Notes: generated by a model from the sequence alone, not told the origin. A DNA stretch of 64,000 bases from Arthrobacter sp. OV608 (GCA_900110595.1 FOEZ01000002.1:1-64000), one strand, 5' to 3'. Numbered from the stretch's first letter, positions 33,118-43,201 are shown. A program made the numbers and translations.

Positions 33118-34680
33118 TCAGGCGCGTGTCAGCTCGTCCTCGTCGTCGGCGGACCCCACCGGAGTACCGGCTTCCACAGGACCCCCGTTGACGGTGGTGT
33201 TGGCCGTGGCAAACCTCTCGTTCAAACGGGAGTGGCGCTGGCCGTAGGCGAAGTAGATGGCCAGGCCGATCGCCAGCCAGATGGCGAAGAAGATCCAGGT
33301 CTCCACGGCAAGGTTTGTCATCAGGTAAAGGCACAGCACGGCGGACACAACCGGCAGGACCTTGCCGAAGGGAACGCGGAACGCGGGCTTGAGGTCCGGG
33401 CGCTTCTTGCGGAGCACCAGGATGCCCAGGCTCACCACCACAAAGGCGGACAGCGTACCGATGTTGATCATTTCCTCGAGCAGGTCCACGTTGGTCAGCC
33501 CCGCCACCAAGGCCACGGCGGCACCGCAAATGATCTGGAGGCGGACCGGCGTCGAGCGCTTGTCACTGGTCTTGGACAGCGCACGGGGCAGGAGGCCGTC
33601 GCGGCTCATCGCCAGTACCACCCGGGACAGGCCCATCAGGAGCACCATGATCACGGTGGTCAGGCCAACCAGGGAACCGAAGGCAATGACCTTGGCGGCG
33701 GAGGTGTCACCCACGGCTTCGAAGGCTGTGGTGAGGGTGGGGCTCTTGGCCTCGGCCAGCTGCGTGTAGGAGACCATGCCGGTCAGGGCCAGCGATACCA
33801 GGATGTAGAGCAGCGTCACCACGGCGAGCCCGCCGAAGATGCCTCTCGGCAGGGTCTTCTGCGGGTTCTTGACTTCCTCGGCCGAGGTGGCCACAACATC
33901 GAAGCCGATGAAGGCGAAGAACACCAGTGCAGCGCCGGCGAAGATGCCCAGCGTCCCGTACTGTGCCGGGGCGGCTCCGGTGAGGAACCCGAAGAACGAC
34001 TGCTTCAGGACATCCGCGGCGCCGGCACCTCCGGTCGGCTCGGCGGCGGGAATGAAGGGAGTGTAGTTTTCGAACTTCACGTACGTGAAGCCGACGACGA
34101 TCACAAAGAGCACCACACCGATCTTGATCAGGGTGAAGATGTTGCCCACGCGGGCGGACAGCTTCGTACCCAGCACCAGCAGTACGGTGAACACGGCAAC
34201 GATGAGGAAGGCGCCCCAGTAGAGTTCCACCCCGCCCAGCGAGATGGCCGGCGGAATGTCGGCACCCATCAGCGCGAACACCTTGCTGAGGTAGATGCCC
34301 CAGTACTTGGCGATCACCGCTGCGGCCGTGAAGAGCTCAAGGATCAGGTTCCAGCCGATGATCCAGGCAAGCAGCTCGCCCATTGTGGCGTAGGTGAACA
34401 CGTAGGCGGAGCCTGCCACGGGGATGGCGGTGGCGAACTCGGCGTAGCACATGATGGCAAGGGCGCAGGTGACGGCGGCGATGGCGAAGGACAACGTCAC
34501 GGCAGGGCCGGAGAAGTTGGCTGCGGCCTTGGCACCAACGGAGAAGATACCGGCACCCACAGCCACCGCAACGCCCATGATCATCAGGTCCCACGTGCTG
34601 AGGGACCGTTTGAGCTTGCGTCCGGGTTCATCGGCGTCAGCGATGGACTGCTCGATTGATTTGGTCCGGAGAAGGTTCAT
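33118..34680 (-). CDS. APC-family amino acid permease (CAT type)
   Basis: A 520-residue transporter with about 12-14 helices. KRSLSTWDLMIMGVAVAVGAG begins the conserved core; AMSRDGLLPRALSKTSDKRSTP and the late LVLRKKRPDLKPAFRVPFG are the family signatures of cationic amino acid transporters (CAT/YfnA type). Starts at the ATG of MNLLRTKSIEQSI; no strong Shine-Dalgarno sequence. Single gene between the terminator and the DUF779 cluster. Confidence 0.9.
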   Translation of the reverse strand: MNLLRTKSIEQSIADADEPGRKLKRSLSTWDLMIMGVAVAVGAGIFSVGAKAAANFSGPAVTLSFAIAAVTCALAIMCYAEFATAIPVAGSAYVFTYATMGELLAWIIGWNLILELFTAAAVIAKYWGIYLSKVFALMGADIPPAISLGGVELYWGAFLIVAVFTVLLVLGTKLSARVGNIFTLIKIGVVLFVIVVGFTYVKFENYTPFIPAAEPTGGAGAADVLKQSFFGFLTGAAPAQYGTLGIFAGAALVFFAFIGFDVVATSAEEVKNPQKTLPRGIFGGLAVVTLLYILVSLALTGMVSYTQLAEAKSPTLTTAFEAVGDTSAAKVIAFGSLVGLTTVIMVLLMGLSRVVLAMSRDGLLPRALSKTSDKRSTPVRLQIICGAAVALVAGLTNVDLLEEMINIGTLSAFVVVSLGILVLRKKRPDLKPAFRVPFGKVLPVVSAVLCLYLMTNLAVETWIFFAIWLAIGLAIYFAYGQRHSRLNERFATANTTVNGGPVEAGTPVGSADDEDELTRA

Positions 34681-34854
34681 AGGGGGATCACAATCCTGAT
34701 TTCTGATGGAAACAGACCTATCAACGATAGTGTCCATCCACTGGACGGTCCCAATTGTTCCGAATGGTGAGACGACAGAGCTGCCAAACTATGTTCTGCG
34801 TAAAGCGCTTAAGGCCCTCCAAATGGAGGACCTCAAGCCTGTAGGGCCGAAGTA

Positions 34855-35262
34855 CTATGCCGGCCAATCCATCAGTGCGGACCGGATCAGGAACCGCTTG
34901 CCTTCGGGCGCTTCCACCGAGAATCCGCTGCCCCGCCCCGGCACCACGTCAACGGTCAGGTGCGTGTGGCTCCAGTAGTTGAACTGCTCCCGGGACATCC
35001 AGAACTCCAGAGGCTGCGGCTCCAGCCCCTCGGACACATCGAATATGCCCAGCAGCACATCCGAGTCACCGGTCAGGAAGTCTCCTGCCGGGTAGCACAT
35101 GGGTGAGGACCCATCGCAGCACCCGCCGGACTGGTGGAACATGAGCGGCCCGTGCCGAACCCACAGCAAACGCAGCAACTCGGCGGCCGCCGGCGTGAGC
35201 GCCACCCGGGAGAAGTCCTCCCCGGGCAGCGTCACTGCAGCATGGATGCTGTCCGGGGTCAT
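34855..35262 (-). CDS. DUF779 protein of the alcohol/aldehyde dehydrogenase cluster
   Basis: A 135-residue protein with the conserved Cys-rich loop SGGCCDGSSPMC, the mark of DUF779. The family is regularly found beside acetaldehyde dehydrogenase genes; its role is unknown, perhaps metal or aldehyde handling. The ATG shares one base with the adhP stop (TGATG), so it is translationally coupled. Last gene of a three-gene unit with adhP and the aldehyde dehydrogenase. Confidence 0.88.
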   Translation of the reverse strand: MTPDSIHAAVTLPGEDFSRVALTPAAAELLRLLWVRHGPLMFHQSGGCCDGSSPMCYPAGDFLTGDSDVLLGIFDVSEGLEPQPLEFWMSREQFNYWSHTHLTVDVVPGRGSGFSVEAPEGKRFLIRSALMDWPA

Positions 35263-36284
35263 CAAAACCTCAGGACCACGCGGCCGTCGATTTTGGCGTG
35301 TTTCATCTCGTCAAAAACCGCGTTGACCTCGGCGAGTTCCCGGACGGAGACCGTGGGATGGATCTTGCCCTGGGCGTAAAAGTCCAGGGCCTCCTCCAGG
35401 TCCTGCCGGGTTCCCACGATCGAGCCGCGGACCGTCAGGCCCTTGAGCACAATCTCGAAGATGGGCGCCGGAAAGTCGCCCGGCGGCAGCCCGTTGAACA
35501 CAATCGTGCCGCCGCGGCGGACCATTCCAATGGCCTGCCCGAACGCTGACGGGTGCACTGCAGTAACCAGGACTCCATGGCAACCTCCGGTTTCACGCTG
35601 GATCACTTCCACGGGGTCTTCGTGCAAAGCGTTGACCGTCAGTTCGGCCCCGTGTGCCTTGGCAAGGGCGAGTTTGTCGTCGGCAATGTCAACCGCAGCA
35701 ACCCGCAGGCCCATCGCCACGGCGTACTGCACCGCGATATGCCCCAGGCCGCCGATGCCGGAGATGGTCACCCACTGGCCCGGCCTGGCTTCGGTCATCT
35801 TCAGGCCCTTGTAGACGGTGACGCCGGCGCAGAGCACCGGCGCCACCTCGACGGGGTCGGATCCCGCCGGTATGCGGGCGGCGAAGCGGGTATCGACGAG
35901 CATATATTCGCCGAAGGACCCGTCGACGCTGTAGCCGCCGTTCTTCTGTGCCTCGCACAGGGTTTCCCAACCCGTGCGGCAGTATTGGCAGTCGCCGCAC
36001 GCGGACCACAGCCAGGCGTTGCCCACCATGTCGCCGACCGCAAGGTCGGTGACGCCGTCCCCGAGTGCCACCACTTCACCCACTCCTTCGTGCCCGGGAA
36101 CAAAGGGCGGCGAGGGCTTGACCGGCCAGTCGCCTTCGGCGGCGTGCAGATCCGTGTGGCACACACCCGTGGTAAGCACCTTGACGAGGGCTTCCCCGGG
36201 GCCGGGCTTTGGGATGGGCAGGTCCTGCATCTGGAGGTCGGTGCCGAATTCGGTTACTACTGCTGCTTGCATTGTCGTCGTCAT
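35262..36284 (-). CDS. adhP: zinc-dependent alcohol dehydrogenase (AdhP)
   Basis: A 340-residue cytoplasmic medium-chain dehydrogenase that interconverts alcohols and aldehydes with NAD. Catalytic zinc ligands are Cys42 (GVCHTD) and His65 (GHEGVGEVV); the structural zinc site is Cys96, 99, 102 and 110 (CGDCQYCRTGWETLC). The cofactor motif is GIGGLG. Lies 36 bases after the aldehyde dehydrogenase gene on the same strand, so the two probably oxidise ethanol-like alcohols through aldehyde to acid. Confidence 0.94.
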   Translation of the reverse strand: MTTTMQAAVVTEFGTDLQMQDLPIPKPGPGEALVKVLTTGVCHTDLHAAEGDWPVKPSPPFVPGHEGVGEVVALGDGVTDLAVGDMVGNAWLWSACGDCQYCRTGWETLCEAQKNGGYSVDGSFGEYMLVDTRFAARIPAGSDPVEVAPVLCAGVTVYKGLKMTEARPGQWVTISGIGGLGHIAVQYAVAMGLRVAAVDIADDKLALAKAHGAELTVNALHEDPVEVIQRETGGCHGVLVTAVHPSAFGQAIGMVRRGGTIVFNGLPPGDFPAPIFEIVLKGLTVRGSIVGTRQDLEEALDFYAQGKIHPTVSVRELAEVNAVFDEMKHAKIDGRVVLRF

Positions 36285-36320
36285 TGGCGAAATCCTTGCG
36301 TCGTTGTAGCGGTGGTGTTG

Positions 36321-37844
36321 TTAGAAGAAGCCGAGCTTGTTTTCGTTGTAGCTGACCAGCAGGTTCTTGGTCTGCTGGTAGTGGTCCAGCATCATGGCGT
36401 GGTTCTCGCGCCCGATGCCCGAGGACTTATAGCCGCCGAACGCGGCGCCCGCCGGGTAGGCGTGGTAGTTGTTGACCCAGACGCGGCCGGCCTGGATTTC
36501 CCGGCCAGCGCGGTAGGCGATGTTGCCGTTGCGGGACCAGACGCCGGCGCCCAGGCCGTACAGGGTGTCGTTGGCCAGGCCCATGGCGTCGTTGTAGTCG
36601 CTGAACTTCGTGACTGCCACCACCGGGCCGAAGATCTCCTCCTGGAAAATCCGCATCTTGTTGTGGCCCTCGAAGACGGTGGGCTGGACGTAGTAGCCCC
36701 CCGCCAGGTCGCCGGGCAGTTCGGCGCGGCCGCCGCCGGTGAGGACCTTGGCACCTTCCTGCTTACCAATGTCGATGTAGGAGAGGATTTTCTCGAGCTG
36801 GTCATTGGAGGCCTGGGCGCCCACCTGGGTTTCGGTGTCCAAGGGGTTGCCCTGGATCATTTTCTCCACCCTGGCCACGGCGTCGGCCATAAAGGATTCG
36901 TAGATGTCCTCCTGGACCAGCGCGCGGGACGGGCAGGTGCAGACTTCGCCCTGGTTGAAGGCGAACAGCGCGAAGCCTTCCTGTGCTTTGTCATAGAACG
37001 CGTCGTTGTCCTGGGCGACGTCGTTGAAGAAGATGTTCGGGCTCTTGCCGCCCAGTTCCAGCGTGACGGGGATGAGGTTCTGGCTCGCGTACTGGCTGAT
37101 CAGGCGGCCGGTGGTGGTCTCGCCGGTAAAGGCAATCTTGCGGATCCTCGGGCTGGATGCCAGTGGCTTGCCGGCCTCCACGCCGAAGCCGTTGACGATG
37201 TTCAGCACGCCTGCGGGCAGCAGGTCGCCGATGAGTTCCACCAGGACCAGGATGGAGCTCGGCGTCTGCTCGGCGGGCTTGAGCACCACGGCGTTGCCTG
37301 CCGCGAGCGCCGGTGCAAGCTTCCAGACGGCCATCAGGATGGGGAAGTTCCAGGGAATGATCTGGCCGACGACGCCGAGCGGCTCGTGGAAGTGGTAGGC
37401 GGTGGTGTCGTCGTCGAGCTGGGAGAGCCGGCCCTCCTGGGCACGGACGGCGGAGGCGAAGTAGCGGAAGTGGTCGGCGGCCAGCGGGATGTCGGCGTTG
37501 AGGGTTTCGCGGATGGGCTTGCCGTTGTCCCACGATTCGGCGACGGCGAGCATTTCCAGGTTCTCGTCGATCCGGTCGGCGATCTTGTTCAGGATGGCGG
37601 CGCGCTCGGCCACGGACGTCTTGCCCCAGGACGGTGCAACCTTGTGGGCCGCGTCCAGCGCCAGGTCGATGTCTTCTGCAGTCCCGCGGGCTACCTCGCA
37701 GAAGGCTTTGCCGGTGACGGGCGTGATGTTTTCGAAGTACTGGCCCTTGACCGGGGCCACCCATTCGCCGCCGATCCAGTTCTCGTAGCGGTCCTTGAAG
37801 GTGACCTTCGAACCCTCGGTACCGGGCTGGGCGTAAACAGTCAT
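36321..37844 (-). CDS. aldehyde dehydrogenase (acetaldehyde type, ExaC/AldB-like)
   Basis: A 507-residue NAD(P)-dependent enzyme. Catalytic Cys302 is in [11 protein letters not shown] (a second Cys follows two residues later), Glu263 in ELGGKSPN and Asn166 in PWNFP. Close in type to ExaC and AldB, which oxidise acetaldehyde to acetate and cluster with DUF779. First gene of the unit; an inverted repeat lies about 70 bases upstream and its probable regulator gene is next upstream. Confidence 0.93.
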   Translation of the reverse strand: MTVYAQPGTEGSKVTFKDRYENWIGGEWVAPVKGQYFENITPVTGKAFCEVARGTAEDIDLALDAAHKVAPSWGKTSVAERAAILNKIADRIDENLEMLAVAESWDNGKPIRETLNADIPLAADHFRYFASAVRAQEGRLSQLDDDTTAYHFHEPLGVVGQIIPWNFPILMAVWKLAPALAAGNAVVLKPAEQTPSSILVLVELIGDLLPAGVLNIVNGFGVEAGKPLASSPRIRKIAFTGETTTGRLISQYASQNLIPVTLELGGKSPNIFFNDVAQDNDAFYDKAQEGFALFAFNQGEVCTCPSRALVQEDIYESFMADAVARVEKMIQGNPLDTETQVGAQASNDQLEKILSYIDIGKQEGAKVLTGGGRAELPGDLAGGYYVQPTVFEGHNKMRIFQEEIFGPVVAVTKFSDYNDAMGLANDTLYGLGAGVWSRNGNIAYRAGREIQAGRVWVNNYHAYPAGAAFGGYKSSGIGRENHAMMLDHYQQTKNLLVSYNENKLGFF

Positions 37845-37914
37845 TGCTAGCTCCTTTGCTTTGCAGAGGGCGGCTCTTGCTGCTGGCGGCCGCCGTTGGA
37901 ATCAGCGTAGGAGC

Positions 37915-37949
37915 GGGCAGGTTGCAGTCAGGTTGCGCCCCACCTGCCC
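37915..37949. promoter_or_regulatory. inverted repeat upstream of the aldehyde dehydrogenase gene
   Basis: GGGCAGGT and ACCTGCCC are separated by 19 bases, and the spacer holds a direct repeat CAGGTTGC. It is within the 173-base gap between the GAF regulator gene and its presumed target. A binding site for that regulator is a guess. Confidence 0.35.
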
Positions 37950-38017
37950 CCTAGCCTCGCAAGCTCGGCCAGGGAACCCTGCAGGCGTGGGCCCAGTCCC
38001 GTCGCCCCAATTACAAG

Positions 38018-39358
38018 TTAGGCGCGCAGTTCGGCTTCCAGCCGCTCCAGGTCCGCGACGACGGCGGCCCGCTTGGGTGAGCGGGCGGGCAGGAGGCGCA
38101 GGGCGGCGCGGCGGACCCCGACGTCGTCCCTTGCCTCGGGAAGTTCGGCGTACTTGAGCAGCGACTCAGCGCTGCCGTCCGTGAGGACTGCCTCTCGCAG
38201 GAGCAACGAGACCTTGTTGCGCAGCTCCACGACGCCGGGCGCCTCGGACCGCGGCAGGACAGCGCCGCGGTAGATTTCCAGGGCGATGCGGTGCGCGCCG
38301 CGTTGCAGGCAGCTCAGCACCTGGCCGCTGTCCGGCACCACATCCACGGGAAGCCTGTAGGGCCGGGAACCGGGAACGGCATCGGGGCTCAGTTGCTGGA
38401 GGACTTTGCGCAGGCGCACCATTTCAGCCCTCAGGGTGATGGTGGAACCCTCACCGGGATAGAGCAGGACGCCCAGTTCCTCAGCAGAAAGCCCGTCGGG
38501 GTGGGTGCTGAGCAGCGCCAGGATCTCGCTGTGCCGGGCGGAAAGAACAATGGTTTTTCCTTCCAGGCTGAGCAGTGCCTGGTCGCGGCCCAGCAGCTGC
38601 AGGCTGTTCCGGTACAGGCTGCCTTCCTTAACCCCCTGCCCCGGTGCGCGGGAAGCGGAAGCCGTGGCCCGGCGTCGTGCCGGCCTGTTCGCAAGCTCCG
38701 CGGCAAGCTGAAGGCGCTCCACCCTCAGCTGTGCCTGGGCGGCCGCTACTGTTGCCTCCACCAGCGACAGGGTATGCGGCGCCACCGCCGTGGCCGTGCC
38801 CGTGATGTCCACGACGCCGAGGACGGCACCGGAATCCGGGTCGTGGAAGGGCACCGCCGTGCAGCTCCAGGGGTGCACCGCCCGCTGGTAATGCTCAGCG
38901 CCGGCAATCTGGATGCCCCGACCCAGGGCAAGGGCGGTTCCGGGCGCGCTGGTGCCCACCGTGGCCTCGGACCAGTCGGCGCCGGCAACAAACATCATGC
39001 CCTCTGCCCTGCGCTGCAGCGCCGGATCGCCTTCCACCCAGAGCAGCCGGCCCACTTCGTCGCCCACCGCCACCAGCAGGCCGCTGTCGTGGCTGGGCTG
39101 GACCAGGAGTTTGTTGATGACCGGCATGATGGCGGCCAGGGGGTGATGGCTGCGGTAATCCTCGAGCTCATCCCGGTCCATGGCCAGTGGAGCGGCAGGG
39201 TTGTCCGGGTCCGCCTTGAAGCCGGCGGAGCGCTGCCACGATTCGCGGATCAGGTTGCGCAGGCCGCTGGAGGCATCGTGCAGGGAGCCGCCGTCGAGCA
39301 GCTCGTGGGCGGCCAGTGCGCCGCGCTGCAGCGGCTCCGGCTGGATCAGGTTCTTCAT
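38018..39358 (-). CDS. GAF-domain regulator, AcoR-like N-terminus without AAA+ domain
   Basis: A 446-residue regulator. The N-terminal 230 residues (IRESWQRSAGFKADPDNP, LLVAVGDEVGRLLWVEGD, GTSAPGTALALG, VHPWSCTAVPFHDPDSGAVLGVVD) match the GAF sensor region of AcoR-type sigma-54 activators. No AAA+ ATPase (no GESGTGKE or GAFTGA) and no Fis-type helix follows. Instead the C-terminus has a winged-helix-like segment (LSARHSEILALLSTHP) then a predicted helical region. It probably activates transcription without sigma-54. AGGAG precedes the ATG. It lies upstream of the aldehyde dehydrogenase/adhP unit on the same strand, so control of that unit is likely. Confidence 0.8.
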   Translation of the reverse strand: MKNLIQPEPLQRGALAAHELLDGGSLHDASSGLRNLIRESWQRSAGFKADPDNPAAPLAMDRDELEDYRSHHPLAAIMPVINKLLVQPSHDSGLLVAVGDEVGRLLWVEGDPALQRRAEGMMFVAGADWSEATVGTSAPGTALALGRGIQIAGAEHYQRAVHPWSCTAVPFHDPDSGAVLGVVDITGTATAVAPHTLSLVEATVAAAQAQLRVERLQLAAELANRPARRRATASASRAPGQGVKEGSLYRNSLQLLGRDQALLSLEGKTIVLSARHSEILALLSTHPDGLSAEELGVLLYPGEGSTITLRAEMVRLRKVLQQLSPDAVPGSRPYRLPVDVVPDSGQVLSCLQRGAHRIALEIYRGAVLPRSEAPGVVELRNKVSLLLREAVLTDGSAESLLKYAELPEARDDVGVRRAALRLLPARSPKRAAVVADLERLEAELRA

Positions 39359-39463
39359 CGAACTCCTGTGCTGCCTGTAGGCACGGCGCTGCCGTGCCGG
39401 CCAAGGGGTGGTGGCAATTCTAACCCTGCCCTCCTCCCCCACCTAGGCCTGCCGGCGGGGTGG

Positions 39464-40897
39464 TCAGCCGCGGGAGATGCGGATCATCTCCTCGCGCGGC
39501 ACCACCTTGATGCGTTCGCGCACCACATGGTCCAGGCCTTCGGGGCCGGTCCAGGCCGCGCCCAGGCCCGCTTCGTGGGCATCGAGCTTGTTCCAGCCTT
39601 CCCACGTGGTGTATTCGATGCCGCGTTCCTCCAGCAGGTCGATGATGGCCTGCGGATCGGGGTTCTGCGCGGGCGGCAGGGTGAGCCGGTCCTCGAGGAG
39701 GAAGCCGATGGTCTCCAGCGCGTCGCCCTTGGTGTGGCCGATCAGGCCCACCGGGCCGCGCTTGATCCACCCGGTGGCGTAGATCCCGGGCACCGGATGG
39801 CCTGCGGCGTCCAGCACACGGCCGCCCTCATTGGGGATGACACCGCGCTTTGCGTCGTACTCCAGTTCGTCCAGGGCCGAGCCGTGGTAGCCGATGGCGC
39901 GGTAGACGGCCTGCACGGGGTAGTCGATGAACTCGCCGGTGCCTTTGGCGTTGCCCGTGCCGTCAAGCTGCATGCGCTCAAACTTGATGCCCGCCACCTT
40001 GCCCGACCCGCCGTCGTCGTAAATCTCAACGGGACTGTGCAGGAAGTGCAGGTGCAGCCGGCGGGAGGAGGGGTTCTCCGATTCGGTATGCTCCTCAACG
40101 AGCCAGTTGGTGAGCGTGTTCACCATGGTCTTGATCTGGTTGTTGCTGCGGATGGCTTCGTCGGAGGCCTCATCGAACTCGAAGTCCTCCGGGTAGAGCA
40201 CGATGTCCACGTCATTCATGTGGCTGAGCTCCCGCAGCTCCAGCGGCGTGAACTTCACTTGGGCCGGGCCGCGGCGGCCAAACACGTGCACGTCCGTCAC
40301 CGGCGAAGCCTTCAGTCCCTGGTAGACGTTGTCCGGAATCTCGGTGCTGAGCAGCTCCTCCGGATGCTTGACCAGCATGCGGGCCACGTCCAGCGCCACA
40401 TTGCCGTTGCCGATGACGGCAATCTCCTTGGCGTCCAGGGGCCAGTCCCGCGGCACGTCCGGGTGCCCGTCGTACCAGGACACAAAGTCGGCTCCGCCGA
40501 AGGAGCCCTGCAGGTCGATGCCCGGGATACCCAGGTCCGCATCCTTGACGGCGCCGGTTGAGAAGATGACGGCGTCGTAGAAGGCGCGGAAATCGTGGAG
40601 GGTAAGGTCCCGTCCGTAGGTGACGTTGCCCAGGAACCGGATGTCGCCGCGGTCCAGGACCTTGTGCAGCGCATTAACGATGCCCTTGATGCGGGGGTGG
40701 TCCGGGGCCACGCCGTACCGGATCAGGCCGTACGGCGCGGGGTAGGCCTCAAAAAGGTCGATACTGACTTCGAAGTCGCCCTCCTTCACGCCACTGGACT
40801 TTGTGAGGATGTCCGCAGCGTAGACTCCTGCCGGCCCGGCGCCCACGATGGCTACGCGGAGCGGACGTGTGGGGGTGGTTTCGCCGTGGTTGGACAC
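39464..40897 (-). CDS. ferredoxin/adrenodoxin-type NADP+ reductase (FprA-like), paralogue 1
   Basis: A 477-residue FAD and NADP protein starting at GTG. The FAD motif VGAGPAGVYAADIL is near 18-31 and the NADP motif VIGNGNVALDVARML lies in the middle. It moves electrons between NADPH and ferredoxin. Very similar to the gene at 57688-59154: YPAPYGLIRYGVAPDHPRIK, RRGPAQVKFTPLELRELSH and GWIKRGPVGLIGHTKGDALE occur in both. The longer open frame upstream is not family-like, and a purine-rich site precedes this GTG. Confidence 0.9.
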   Translation of the reverse strand: MSNHGETTPTRPLRVAIVGAGPAGVYAADILTKSSGVKEGDFEVSIDLFEAYPAPYGLIRYGVAPDHPRIKGIVNALHKVLDRGDIRFLGNVTYGRDLTLHDFRAFYDAVIFSTGAVKDADLGIPGIDLQGSFGGADFVSWYDGHPDVPRDWPLDAKEIAVIGNGNVALDVARMLVKHPEELLSTEIPDNVYQGLKASPVTDVHVFGRRGPAQVKFTPLELRELSHMNDVDIVLYPEDFEFDEASDEAIRSNNQIKTMVNTLTNWLVEEHTESENPSSRRLHLHFLHSPVEIYDDGGSGKVAGIKFERMQLDGTGNAKGTGEFIDYPVQAVYRAIGYHGSALDELEYDAKRGVIPNEGGRVLDAAGHPVPGIYATGWIKRGPVGLIGHTKGDALETIGFLLEDRLTLPPAQNPDPQAIIDLLEERGIEYTTWEGWNKLDAHEAGLGAAWTGPEGLDHVVRERIKVVPREEMIRISRG

Positions 40898-40998
40898 TCG
40901 GAGCCCTTCTGACCGATGAGGATGCGCAGGTAGGAGCAGCGCACAGTCACTTATTCTAATTGGCCCCGGACCCCTGGCCGCGGAGCACAAAGCCGGCC

Positions 40999-41997
40999 TT
41001 ATCCGCTTTTGGCCAGCGGAACCACATCGCCTTCGCGGTAGAGCAGCGCGCGCAGCTCGGCCTCGGCGGAGTCCGGCCGCTTGGGGTCGATGGTTTCGCC
41101 CTCGTGGTAGTGGTCCACCACCCGGGGGTCCACATAGCTTTTGCGCGCGATCGACGGCGTGTTCCCCAGTACTTCGGAGGCGTCCACCATCGCCCGGCTG
41201 ATGGCCCGCTTCCGCTTTGCCGCCGTCCTTTGCGGGCCTGTCCTGGCAAGGCTGGCAGCCGCCGCCACCGTACCCCGCAGGGTCCGGAAGTCCTTGGCGG
41301 TAAAGTCCGAGCCGGTCCGCTCCTTCACGTAGGCGTTGATGTCCGCACTGGTAACCGGCCGCCACTGCCGCCCGTCCTTGTACGCCAGGAGCCGGGCGTT
41401 GGGTCCCCGCCGCTTGAGCAGCCGCAGCAGGGCGGCAAGGTCGGCGTCGCGGATTTCCGACTCCCAGTCCTTGCCGCTCTTGGCAGGGAACCTCAACAGG
41501 ATCCGGTCCTTGCGCACCTGCACGTGGGCGCAGAGCAGGGTGGCCAGGCCGCGGCTGCCGTTCTCGTTGGTGTACCGCTCGGACCCCACCCGCAGCGACC
41601 CGCTGTCCAGCATCCGGAAGGCGGCCGCAAGGACCCGGTCACGCGAAAATCCGTCACTTCGCAGGTCCATGGTTACCCGACGGCGGGCGCCCGGCAGCGA
41701 TTCGGCCAGCTGAAGCGCCCGGTTGAACTTCACCCGGTCCTTCCGCTCCCGCCATTCCGGGTGGTAGATGTACTGCCGCCGGCCAACAGCGTCCACGCCG
41801 GTGGCCTGGATGTGTCCGTTCTCGAACGGGGCAATCCAAACATCCGTCCACGCCGGCGGTATTCCGATACTTTCCAGCCGCTCGCGGACGGGCCCCGGTG
41901 GCAGGGTGGAGCCGTCCAGGTCCCGGTAACTGAAACCCTTGCCCGCCGCCACCCGGCGGTAGCCGCGGCCCGAAGCGTTGCTGCGCCGGAGCCTCAT
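40999..41997 (-). CDS. DNA topoisomerase IB (poxvirus/bacterial type)
   Basis: A 332-residue enzyme that relaxes supercoils by nicking one strand. Active-site Tyr288 is in ARKSYVDPRVVDHY, Arg238 in KDFRTLRGT, and RVGSERYTNENGS (136-148) and FPAKSG (170-175) hold other catalytic residues. The N-terminal half (RQYIYHPEWRERKDRVKF) is the DNA-clamp domain. Bacterial topo IB is an uneven, horizontally spread family and not essential. About 100 bases from the FprA-like gene, same strand. Confidence 0.92.
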   Translation of the reverse strand: MRLRRSNASGRGYRRVAAGKGFSYRDLDGSTLPPGPVRERLESIGIPPAWTDVWIAPFENGHIQATGVDAVGRRQYIYHPEWRERKDRVKFNRALQLAESLPGARRRVTMDLRSDGFSRDRVLAAAFRMLDSGSLRVGSERYTNENGSRGLATLLCAHVQVRKDRILLRFPAKSGKDWESEIRDADLAALLRLLKRRGPNARLLAYKDGRQWRPVTSADINAYVKERTGSDFTAKDFRTLRGTVAAAASLARTGPQRTAAKRKRAISRAMVDASEVLGNTPSIARKSYVDPRVVDHYHEGETIDPKRPDSAEAELRALLYREGDVVPLAKSG

Positions 41998-42081
41998 GGG
42001 GCGGTCTCCGGCCGGTCGGCGTAAGTCATAAAAGCAAGCCTACTGACTATTTGCCGGAATACCCGTCCTGGAAGTGATGTT

Positions 42082-43161
42082 ATGGGTGTTGTGCCTTTTC
42101 CCGATGGATCCTCCTCCCCCGCCCACATGCCCGCTCCGGCTAGCCCAACGTCGTCGCCAGGGCCGGCTCCTGCAGCAGCAGTAAGCGGGGCACCCGCAGG
42201 CGGCGCCCGCACCAAGGGGGCGCCCAAGGCAGTGGACAAGGAGACGACGGCGGGGATCCTGCTTGGCATCGGCGCCTACGGACTGTGGGGGCTGCTCCCG
42301 CTGTACTTCTTTGTGCTGATGCCGGCAGGCGCCGTCGAAATTGTGGCCAACCGGGTGGTGTGGTCGCTGCTGTTCTGTGCGCTCCTCATCACGGTGACCC
42401 GGTCGTGGGGCACCCTGTCCCGGGCACTGCGGGACCGTTCCGTTTTTGGCACGCTTGCCGTGGCCGCTTTCCTGATCGCCATCAACTGGCTGACCTACAC
42501 CTACGGGGTGACTACGGGACAGGCCGTGGAGGCATCGCTGGGATACTTCATCAATCCGCTGGTTTCGGTCATGCTTGGCGTGCTGGTGCTGAAGGAAAAA
42601 CTGCGGCCGCTGCAGTGGGCGGCCGTCGCCATCGGCTTCATCGCCGTAGGAGTGCTCACCTATTCCTATGGAAAGCTCCCGTGGATTGCACTGACGCTCG
42701 CCTTCAGTTTTGGCCTGTACGGTTTCGTGAAGAAGCGGGTTGGTCCGAAGGTGGACGCCGTCACCAGCCTCAGCGTTGAAACCGTGGTGCTGGCTCCGTT
42801 TGCTGCCGTCACCATGATTTACCTGGCGTCGGCCGGAACCGCCACCCTGACCACGCAGGGGCCTGGCCACTTCTGGCTTCTGCTGGCTTCCGGCGTGATC
42901 ACCGCGGTGCCGCTGGTGTTCTTCGGTGCCGCGGCACGCCGGCTCCCTATGACCAGCATCGGGCTGCTCCAGTATTCAGCACCGGTGCTGCAGTTCATCC
43001 TGGCGCTGCTGGTGTTCAAGGAAGCAATGACCGTGGACCGCTGGATCGGGTTCGGCGTGGTGTGGCTGGCGCTGCTGGTCCTGACCGTGGACATGCTGCG
43101 CACCGCACGCAAGACGTCCGTGGCCCGCCGAAGGAGCAAAGCTTCCCTGAAATCCACCTGA
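42082..43161 (+). CDS. rarD: RarD/EamA family transporter
   Basis: A 359-residue membrane protein with ten predicted helices in two EamA halves after a Pro/Ala-rich tail (1-50). GILLGIGAYGLWGLLPLYFF, VTTGQAVEASLGYFINPLVSVMLGV and VFFGAAARRLPMTSIGLLQYS are typical of RarD. Exact substrate unknown; the name comes from chloramphenicol-sensitivity work in E. coli. Opposite strand to topoisomerase IB. Confidence 0.88.
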   Translation: MGVVPFPDGSSSPAHMPAPASPTSSPGPAPAAAVSGAPAGGARTKGAPKAVDKETTAGILLGIGAYGLWGLLPLYFFVLMPAGAVEIVANRVVWSLLFCALLITVTRSWGTLSRALRDRSVFGTLAVAAFLIAINWLTYTYGVTTGQAVEASLGYFINPLVSVMLGVLVLKEKLRPLQWAAVAIGFIAVGVLTYSYGKLPWIALTLAFSFGLYGFVKKRVGPKVDAVTSLSVETVVLAPFAAVTMIYLASAGTATLTTQGPGHFWLLLASGVITAVPLVFFGAAARRLPMTSIGLLQYSAPVLQFILALLVFKEAMTVDRWIGFGVVWLALLVLTVDMLRTARKTSVARRRSKASLKST

Positions 43162-43201
43162 CCCACTGTTGCGGGGAAGCCCGGTGGAGTAGGTTGCTCG
43201 G

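Noticed and set aside
35553..37850. 765-codon open frame opposite adhP and aldehyde dehydrogenase
   Set aside because: Antisense to two genes with all catalytic motifs intact; no domain features of its own.
39464..41365. Upstream extension of the FprA-like frame to 633 codons
   Set aside because: The extra N-terminus overlaps the topoisomerase gene in another frame and is not family-like.
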